Part shown: one piece after another, positions 56,022 to 64,000 of the stretch
Layout of the letters: every line of letters begins with the position of its first letter
Numbering within the stretch: the stretch's first letter is position 1
DNA from: Erinaceus europaeus
Taxonomy: Eukaryota > Chordata > Mammalia > Eulipotyphla > Erinaceidae
Direction: 5' to 3'
Length of the DNA stretch: 64,000 bases
Assembly (NCBI RefSeq): GCF_950295315.1
Contig: NW_026647180.1
Location: forward strand, 1,550,001-1,614,000
Made by a program: the position numbers and the translations under genes
The notes under the pieces: model-generated
Seen by the model: the letters and a program-made list of their open reading frames with translations, nothing else
Database searches by the model: none
Told to the model about the DNA's origin: nothing

Positions 56022-56122
56022 CCCTCCTCTTCCTCCTCCTCCTCCTCCCCTTCTTCCTCCTCCTCTTCATCCTCCTCCTCCTACTACTCCTCCTCCACCT
56101 CCTCCTCCTCTTACTCATCCTC
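56022..56122 (+). repeat. (TCC)n tract
   Basis: CTCCTCCTC-rich pyrimidine tract. Length differs by unit: about 100 bp here, about 35 in unit 2, about 120 in unit 3. Confidence 0.95.
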
Positions 56123-57235
56123 AGAGGGACTCACTCAGGGCCCTAGGCCTAGGCAAGCCAGGGCTGCTGCTCTGGCTGCTGCAGCCTCTATCCAGTGGGT
56201 GGGTGCAGGAATCTGTTCCTGTCAGTCCATGGTTCCTGGGACCTTCCATGCCTCCAGCTCCCGCCACTCTCTATTCCAGACCCCTACTCAAGGATGCACC
56301 CTTTCCCCTTGTCCTCTGTCCCTCAGCTCCCCAACTAACAACTACTGTGTGCCTCCCTGCGCTACTTTACTGCCACCCTGCTTCTGCCCTTCAGCCCTGG
56401 GGCCCAGAGCCAGCCCAGCTGCCATCTCACCATCCAGCAGGGGGACCTGCCCTAACCCCCTGCCACCACACCCACACACGCAGCTCTGCACAGACTCACA
56501 GGCTCCCCTGCCTGCAGCCTGCCTCTAAAACAGTCTCCTTCTGCCCGCTAGCCCCCTTACAGCCTCTGCCACGGCCCGCCAAAGATACCTGGGCTTGAGC
56601 AGCACAGACATGCAACCAGCTCCCCTCGACCCCACTCCATTTGCTCCAGGTCTTCAAGAGTCTTTTTTTCATGCTGTAGGGGAGGGAGTTGAGACAGTCC
56701 AATGTTCTGGGGAGCAAGAACTGCAAACAGTCCATCTATAATGTAACATTTGGGTTTCAGGCCGCCCAATCCCTAGTGCGCTGTGAAGACCTTTGAATGG
56801 CAAAAACACCCCATCTGACTGTGAGATCAGGCTGGGCCAGTGGCTCTTTCTGTGGACTAGCAGACAGACAGACATTGTTTTCAGGTTCAAAACCTGTACT
56901 ACCCAAAGATGGTCATTCACTATGGTTAAAAAAAAAAAAGGCTTTTTATTATTATTTTTTTTCCATGCCTGGGTAACCTGTCTGCTGCCTGTTTCTCAGT
57001 GAAAAAAGGGAAAAACCTTTTTTGGAGGGAAAAGGACCAAAATACAGGCAGGTGGACTCCATGGAGGGTGGATGGGGAGTTGATCCTGCCCTGGAACTAG
57101 AGCCCCTGCTGCGTTTCCAGGTGTTCTCTGAAACCAGAGATCTCCGTGTGTCGTGTCATGACACTGTCTCCAGGACTGATCCTCAGGATAATGAGGATTT
57201 AAAATGAGGCAGGTCATATTGCCTTCAAAAGTTAA
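56123..57235 (+). other. Non-coding part of array B unit
   Basis: Moderately GC-rich, then an A-run (56927-56939) and a T-run (56945-56961) close together. It holds repeated GGTGTTCTCTGA and GTCGTGTCATGACACTG motifs, the latter a short palindrome. Nothing supports a gene. Confidence 0.55.
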
Positions 57236-57545
57236 TCCAGGGAGGTTTGGCGGTATTTCAGAGGGTTAAGGGCTTGTGGCGCTCACGAAAAGAGGGGACA
57301 GGTGGAAGGATCTGGGGTCTGGCGCCCAGACCCCCACCTGTAGGGGAGTCGCTTTACAGGGGGAGAAGCAGGTCTTTAGGGGCTCTATCTTTCTCTCCCA
57401 CTCTCTATTTCCCCTGCTCTCTCCTTTTCTCTCTGTCCGATGCAAGTGTCAGTAAGAACAACAACAGCAACAATAACCACCACAGTGACCAAGCAACAAG
57501 AGCAGCGAAAGGGGAACAAATGGAGTGCAGAGCTGTGGATTATTC
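57236..57545 (+). mobile_element. tRNA-derived SINE (long family) in array B
   Basis: GGCGGTATTTCAGAGGG head, GACCCCCACCTGTAGGGGAG block, CTCTCTGTCCGATGC body, AACAACAACAGCAAC tail. Also in unit 2 (60600-60910). Confidence 0.8.
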
Positions 57546-58239
57546 GTGGTGCATGCACTGAGCTGTGGCAATAACCCCTTGAGGCAATCAATCAATCAAT
57601 GAATAAGTAATACAGGTAACAGAGATGTATATGTCCCTGTGTGTTTCCACTGAGTTAATGTCAATGCACTTTTCTTTATTTCTTCATTTATTTATTTATT
57701 ACCTTGCCACGAGAATTTCTTTTCCTTGCTAAAAACAGTGTCCCATCAAGGGTACCAGGTGGTGCCACACCCAGTTAAGCACTCATGTTACAATGCAGGA
57801 GGACTGGGCTTCAAGACCCTGGTCCCCACCTGACGGGGGAAATCTATACATGTGTTGCAGCAGTGCTGCAGCTGTCTCTCTCTGTGTCTCAAACTCTCTA
57901 TCCATCCCTTCCCTCTCAATTCCTGTCTTTTTATTCCAATAAATAATCAAGAAAATAGAAAGTCAAAAAAAAAAAGGAAAATGAAATATTCCACTACTTC
58001 AAAGGGGCTACTCAGGACAATGCTTTCCTTGTTAAGATCCTCACAGCATACCATATGCAGAAAGGCAAAGGCGCCATGTATTTTTTAACCCAGTTTTTAT
58101 ATTTATTTATTTATTTAGGTGGTTATTCATTTTTGATATTTATGAATTCATGTTTTCCATTTGACATAGACTAGGGCACTTACACCAGCGGTCTCAAGTA
58201 CCTCTGGATGGTACTCTGCCTCTACAATACCAATCTATT

Positions 58240-58368
58240 GACCTGTCCATCCATCCATCCATACATCCAGCTATCCATCCAGTTATCCATCCAGCTATCC
58301 ATCCAGCTATCCATCCAGCTATCCATCTATCCATCCAGCCATCCATACATCCATCCATCCATCCACCA
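58240..58368 (+). repeat. (CATC)n minisatellite, unit 2
   Basis: CATCCAGCTATC variant repeats predominate here. Confidence 0.95.
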
Positions 58369-60599
58369 ATCAACCAAGCTAAGTAAAAAAGGAGATCTCT
58401 CCTTGAATGATGAAGACAAACCACGATGCATAGGTAGGTTGCAAAGGGGCCAGTTCGGTGAATAGGGCAGAGGGGCTGAACCAGGGAATGTGTTGGGGGG
58501 TGTGGGTGTGGGTGGGGTGAGCCGGAGACCCTGTGAGCTGGGTCACGTCAGGGGCAGGGAGGGGGTGGAAGGGGTTGCGAACAGCTGTCACTGGAGAACC
58601 ATCACAAGTGCTGGAGATCTTGAGCAGGGCCCCCGGAAGAGTGGACAGATAAAGGAGAGGAGAGGGGAGTGGATGGTGAGGACAGGAGAGGACAGGAGAG
58701 AACAGGAGTGGTGGGGACCTGAGAAACCTACCTGGACAAAGGCAGCATACAGACATCCAGGAAGGCAGGCAGGCATGCAGGCAGCTCTGGCCTGGGATCC
58801 CCGGATCACGGGCACACCTCCACCTGTCTTCTCTTGGCTGCCAGAGGTCCCTGAGGTCCCTCGTCGGTCAGCACTGTCTTCCCATCCTTCCGTCCCTCTG
58901 TGCCAGGGCCCAGGTGTCTGGGCGCTGCTGGCTGACGTAGTGGCAAAGCTGTTGGGCTGCCCAGTGCCAGTGTGGCCAGCACAGAATGCCAGGGGCTAGG
59001 ACATCAAAGAGGGCTCCTGTGGTTGCTAGGCCTCGGGGACACTGTCCATCCAGTTGACCAGCAGCCATGACCCCCACCCTGAACTTGATGTTGAGGGCTG
59101 GTGGCCAGCCACCAGAGCCAGAGCCCCCGGCCAAAGTAGGTGCTGGTCGGCTGGGCCAAGGGGCTATGGGCAGATTGTTGTGTGTCTGGGCATGGGGCTG
59201 GCATTTGACCGCCCAAGGCTGGGGACCAAGGTCCGCCAGGTCCCTGTCCCACCATGTGCACTGACACACAGTCTTGCTGACTGACTGACAGTCCCCGCCC
59301 CAGAGATACCCACACCAGGTCCCTGGGTGCCCTGAGCTGCCCCTGAGGATTGGTGGGTGCCTGCCTGGACACATGCCTCCGTAATGGAGGCCTCTATTAA
59401 TCCCTTTGCCTACTGATAGCTGCCCTCCTGCCCCACTTCCTCCCCCTCCAACTCCTCCTCCTTCTCTTCCTCATCCTCAGAGGGAGTCACTCAGGACCCT
59501 TGGCCAAGGCAAGCCAGGGCTGCTGCTCTGGCTGCTGAAGCTTCTATCCAGTGGGTGGGTGCAGAAATCTGTTCCTGTTTTCCCTGGATCCAGGGACCTT
59601 CCATGTCACCAACTCCCGACACTCTCTATTCCAGACCCCTCCTCAAGGATGCCCCCTTTCCCCTTGACCTCTGTCCCCCAGCTCCCCAACTAACATCTAC
59701 TGTGTGCCTCCCTGTGCTACTTTACTGCCACCCTGCTTCTGCCCTTCAGCCCTGGGGGCCCAGGGCCAGACCAGCTGCCATCTCACCTTCTGCAGGGGGA
59801 CCTGCCCTAACCCCCTGCCACCACACACACACACACACACACAGCCCTGCACACACTCACAGGCTCCCCTGCCTGCAGCCTGCCTCTCAAACAGTCTCCT
59901 TCTGCCCCCTCGCCCCCTTACAGCCTCTACCACGGCCCCCCACAGACACGTGGGCATGAGCAGCGCAGACATGCAGCAAGCTCCACTCGCCCCCACTCCA
60001 TTTGCTCTAAGGTTGTCAAGAATCTTTTTTTCGTGCTGTAGGGGAGGGAGTTGAGAAAGCCCTATGTCCTGGGGAGCAAGAACTGCAAACAGTCCATCTA
60101 CAATGTAACATTTGGGTCTCAGGCCGTCCAATCCCTAGTGCACTGTGCAGACTTTTGACTGGCAAAAACACCCCATCTGAGCGTGAGATCTGGCTGGGCT
60201 AGTGGCTCTTTCTGTGGACTAGGAGACAGACAGACAGAGTTTTCAGGTTCAAAACCTGTACTTCCCAGAAGATGGTCATTCACTTCGGTAAAAAAAAGAA
60301 AAAAGGCTTTTTATTTATTTTTTTCCCCTGCCTGGGTAACCTGTCTGCTGCCTGTTTCTCAGTTAAAAAAGGGAAAAATCTTTTTTGGAGGGAAAAGGAC
60401 CAAAATGTAGGCAGGTGGACTCCGTGTAGAGTGGATGGGGGGTTGCTCCTGCCCTGGCACTAGAGCCCCAGCTGCTGTTCCAGGTGTTCTCTGATACCAG
60501 AGATCTCCGTGTGTCGTGTCATGACACTGTCTCCAGGACTGACCCTCAGGATAATGAGGATTCAAAACGAGGCTGGTCATATTGCCTTCAAAAGTAAAT

Positions 60600-60910
60600 C
60601 CAGGGATGTTTGGCGGTATGTCAGAGGGTTAAGGGCTTGTGGCGCTCACGAAAAGAGGGGACAGGTGGAAGGGTTTGGGGTCTGGCGCCCAGACCCCCAC
60701 CTGCAGGGGAGTCGCTTTACAGGGGGTGAAGCAGGTCTTTAGGGGCTCTATCTTTCTCTCCCACTCTGTTTTTCCCCTGTTCTCTCCTTTTCTCTCTGTC
60801 TGTTGCAAGGTCAGTAACAACAACAACAACCACAACAATAACCACCACAGTGATCAAGCAAGAAGGGCAGTGAAAGGGGAACAAATGGAGTTCAGGAGCT
60901 GTGGATTATT
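60600..60910 (+). mobile_element. tRNA-derived SINE in array B unit 2
   Basis: Same insertion as 57236-57545, with ACAACAACAACCACAACAAT in the tail. Confidence 0.8.
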
Positions 60911-61465
60911 CGTGGCGCAGGAACTGAGCTGAGGCAATAATCCCTTGAGGCAATCAATCCATAACTGAATAAGTAATACAGGTAACAGAGATGTATATGT
61001 CCCTGTGTGTTTCCACAGAGTTAATGTAAATGCACTTTTATTTATTTCTTCATTTATTTATTACCTTGCCCCGAGAATTTCTTTTCATTGCTAAAAAAAG
61101 TGTCCCATCAAAGGTACCAGGTCGTGCCACACCCAGCTAAGCACTCATGTTACAATGCAGGGGGACTGGGCTTCAAGACCCTGGTCCCCACCTGCCGGGG
61201 GAAATCTTTACAAGTGGTGCAGAAGTGCTGCAGGTGACTCTCTCTGTGTCTCAAACTCTCTATCCCTCCCTTCCCTCTCAATTCGTGTCTATTTATTCCA
61301 ATAAATAATCAAGAAAATAGAAAGTAAAAAAAGAAAAAAGGAAAAGGAAATATTCCACGACTTCAAAGGGGCTACTCAGACAATGCTTTCCTTGTTAAGA
61401 TCCTCACATCATACCATATGCAGAAAGGCAGAGACGCCATGTATTTTTTAACCCAGTTTTTATAT

Positions 61466-61496
<31 letters not shown>

Positions 61497-61624
61497 GGTG
61501 CTTATTCATTTTTGTTATTGATGAATTAATGTTTTACATTTGACGTAGACTCTGGCTCTGACAACAGCTGTCTCAACTACCCCTAGATGGTACTCTGCCT
61601 CTACAAAACCAATCCATTGACCTG

Positions 61625-61725
61625 TCCATGCATCCATCCATCCACCCATCAATCTATACATCCATTCATCCATCCATCCATGCATCCATCCATCCATCCA
61701 TCCATCCATCCATCCACCAGTCAAC
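61625..61725 (+). repeat. (CATC)n minisatellite, unit 3
   Basis: CATCCATC with CATGCATC variants. It lacks the CAGCTATC variants seen in units 1 and 2. Confidence 0.95.
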
Positions 61726-62807
61726 CAAGCTAAGTACAAAAGGAGATCTCTCCTTGAATGGAGAAGACAAACCAGGATGCATAGGTAGGTTGCAAAGGGG
61801 CGAGTTCGGCTGAATAGGGCAGAGGGGCTGAACCAGGGAATATGTTGGGGGGTGTGGGTGTGGGTGGGGTGAGCCGGAGACCTGTGAGTTGGGTCACCTT
61901 AGGGGCAGGGAGGGGGTGGAAGTGGTTGCGAACAGCTGTCACTGGAGAACCATCACAAGTGCTGGAGCTGTTGAGCAGGGCACGCAGAAGAGAAGACAGA
62001 CAAAGGAGAGAAGCAAATTTCAGAGGAGAGGAGAGGGGAGAGGATGGTTAGGGCAGGAGAGGACACGAGGGACAGGAGAGGACAGGAGTGGAGAGGACCT
62101 GAGAAACCTACCTGGACAAAGGCAGCATACAGACATCCAGGAGGGCAGGCAGGCATGTAGGCAGCTCTGGCCTGGGCTCCCTGGATCCCGGGCACACCTC
62201 CACCTGTCTTCTCTTGGCTGCCAGACCTGAGTTCCCTTGTTGGTCAGCACTGGCTTCCCATCCTTCTGTCCATCTGTGCCAGGGCCCAGGCGTCTGGGCG
62301 CTGCTGGCTGACCTAGTGGCAGGGCAGTTGGGCTGCCCAGTGCCAGTGTGGCCAGCACAGAATGCCAGGGGCTAGGACATCACAGAGGGCTCCTGTGGTT
62401 GCTAGGCCACGGGGACCCCGCCCATCCTGTTGACCAGCAGCCATGAGCCCCACCCTGAACTTGACCTTGAGGGTTGGTGGCCAGCCACCAGAGCCAGAGC
62501 CCCAGGCCAAAGCAGGTGTAGGTCGGCCGGGCCAAGGGGCTATGGGCAGATTGGTGTGTGTCTGGGCATGGGGCTGGCATCTGACAGCCCAGGGCTGGGG
62601 AGCAAGGTCCGCCAGGCCCCTGTCCCACCATTTGCACTGACACACAGTCTTGCTGACTGACTGACAGTCCCCACCCCAGAGATATCCACACCAGGTCCCT
62701 GGGTGCCCTGAGCTGCCCCTGAGGATTGGTGGGTGCCTGCCTGCCTGGACACATGCCTCCGTAATGGAGGCCTCTATTTATCCCATTGCCTACTGATAGC
62801 TGCCCTC

Positions 62808-62930
62808 CAGCCCCTCCTCCTCCTCCTCCTCCTCCTCTTCTTCCTCCTCCTCTTCCTCCTCTTCCTCCTCTTCCTCCTCCTCCTCCTCATCTTCCTCCAA
62901 CTCCTCCTCCTTCTATTCCTCATCTTCAGA
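62808..62930 (+). repeat. (TCC)n tract, unit 3
   Basis: Longest of the three TCC/TTCC tracts of array B. Confidence 0.95.
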
Positions 62931-64000
62931 GGGACTCACTCAGCGCACTTGGCCTAGGCAAGCCAGGGCTACTGCTCTGGCTGCTGCAGCTTCTATCCAG
63001 TGGGTGGGTGCAGGAATCTGTTCCTGTCAATCCCTTGTTCCTGGGACCTTCGATGCCTCCAGCTCCCACCACTGTCTACTCCAGACCCCTCCTCAATGAT
63101 GCCCCCTTTTCCCTTGCCCTCTGTCCCCCAGCTCCCCAACTAACATCTACTGTGTGCCTCCCTGCACTACTTTACTGCCACCATGATTCTGCCCTTCAGC
63201 CCTGGGGGCCCAGAGCCAGCCCAGCTGCCATCTCACCATCCAGCAGGGGGACCTGCCTTAACCCCCTGCCACCACACCCACACACACAGCCCTGCAGACA
63301 CTCACGGGCTCCCCTGCCTGCAGCCTGCCTCTCAAACAGTCTCCTTCTGCCCCCTAGCCCCCTTACAGCCTCTGCCATGGCCCCCCACAGACACCTGGGC
63401 ATGAGCAGTGCAGACATGCAACAAGCTTCACTCGCCCCTACTCCATTTGCTCTAAGGTTGTCAAGAGTCTTTTTTTCATGCTGTAGGGGAGGGAGTTGAG
63501 ACAGTCCAATGTCCTGGGGAGCAAGAATTGCAAACAGTCCATCTACAATGTAACATTTGGGTCTCAGGCTGCCCAATCCCTAGTGCGCTGTGCAGACTTT
63601 TGACTGGCAAAAACACCCCATCTTAGCGTGAGATCTGGCTGGGCTAGTGGCTGTTTCTGTAGACTAGGACACAGACAGACAGTGTTTTCAGGTTCAAAAC
63701 CTGTATTTCCCAGAAGATGGTCATTCTCTACGGTTAAAAAAAAAAAAAAAAGGATTTTTATTCATTTTTCCCCCTGCCTGGGTAACCTCTCTGCTGCTTG
63801 TTTCTCAGTGAAAAAAGGGAAATATCTTTTTTGGAGGGAAAAGGACCAAAATGCAGGCAGGTGGACTCCGTGGACGGTGGTTGGGGAGTTGCTCCTGCCC
63901 TGGCACTAGAGCCCCAGCTGCTGTTCCAGGTGTTCTCTGATACCAGAGATCTCCGTGTGTCGTGTCATGACACTGTCTCCAGGACTGACCCTCTGGATAA

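Larger units (their letters stand above)
54318..57757 (+). repeat. Array B unit 1
   Basis: 3440 bp. It follows spacer copy B without a gap. A minus-strand frame open over 54779-55573 runs through the CATC minisatellite and is not conserved in the other units. Confidence 0.9.
57758..61119 (+). repeat. Array B unit 2
   Basis: 3362 bp. The CATC minisatellite is at about 58240-58368 and the TCC tract is short (about 59437-59470). SINE at 57758-57960 and 60600-60910. Confidence 0.9.
54318..64000 (+). repeat. Macrosatellite array B, about 3.4-kb units
   Basis: Three head-to-tail units start at GGTGGTGCCACACCCAG (54318, 57758, 61120). Two are complete (3440 and 3362 bp) and the third runs past the window edge. 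Order inside a unit: SINE, AT-rich block, CATC minisatellite, GC-rich core, TCC tract, GC-rich non-coding block, A-rich tract, second SINE, AT-rich tail. No sequence is shared with array A. Confidence 0.95.
61120..64000 (+). repeat. Array B unit 3, cut by window edge
   Basis: 2881 bp shown. An ATTTATTT tract (61462-61495) is expanded relative to the other units, the CATC minisatellite is at 61625-61725 and the long TCC tract at 62808-62930. Confidence 0.9.

Noticed and set aside
55996..56598. Proline-rich 200-codon ORF and its counterpart at 62786-63499
   Set aside because: Driven by the TCC tract. The unit 2 copy is in a different, shorter frame, so no conserved coding.

Overview
The window is mammalian nuclear DNA made almost entirely of long tandem repeats, interspersed repeats and ribosomal-DNA remnants. 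I find no intact host protein-coding gene. The forms of the tRNA-derived SINEs and of the L1 3' end match, from memory, those of hedgehogs (Erinaceidae). That assignment is moderately confident; placental mammal is near certain.

Layout. (1) 1-38278: a macrosatellite array of about eleven head-to-tail units of roughly 2.9-3.1 kb, diverged from one another, except that two adjacent copies plus part of a third (about 22483-28670) repeat with an exact 2888-bp shift and look identical. Units carry AC/GA/TA microsatellites, fossil SINEs, a GC-rich promoter-like cassette in four units, and about 0.95-kb AT-rich subrepeats in two units. The array is interrupted by an L1 3' end (about 3660-4572), a betaretrovirus-like gag-pro fragment (20237-21041) and a 1043-bp antisense solo LTR (34868-35910). 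This LTR resembles that of mouse mammary tumour virus in its ends, its TATA box, its AGTAAA polyadenylation hexamer and a 216-codon ORF that opens at the LTR edge in the manner of sag.

(2) 38279-54317: ribosomal-DNA remnants. Two clusters of the mammalian RNA polymerase I terminator (Sal box, GGGTCGACCAG) lie at 38279-38755 and 49364-49628. Each is followed by the same spacer sequence (38756-47338 and 49629-54317), which I infer to be rDNA intergenic spacer. The second cluster is preceded, in correct polarity, by the last 85 nt of 28S rRNA (48956-49040) and a GC-rich stretch placed where the 3' external transcribed spacer should be. 18S, 5.8S and nearly all of 28S are absent. A CpG-rich block (48357-48955) with two CTCF-like sites lies just upstream. 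Copy A of the spacer holds a 2950-bp L1 with a perfect 15-bp target-site duplication, an open ORF1 and an internally deleted ORF2. Copy B shows the empty site, so the L1 came after the duplication.

(3) 54318-64000: a second, unrelated macrosatellite with units of 3440 and 3362 bp and a third unit cut by the window edge. Each unit contains two SINEs, a CATC minisatellite, a GC-rich core and a TCC tract.

Taken together the window reads as heterochromatin-like DNA at or near a nucleolar-organiser boundary: macrosatellite, degenerate rDNA terminator and spacer units, then another macrosatellite. Little here encodes protein. The open frames worth noting are the L1 ORF1 and the LTR sag-like frame.
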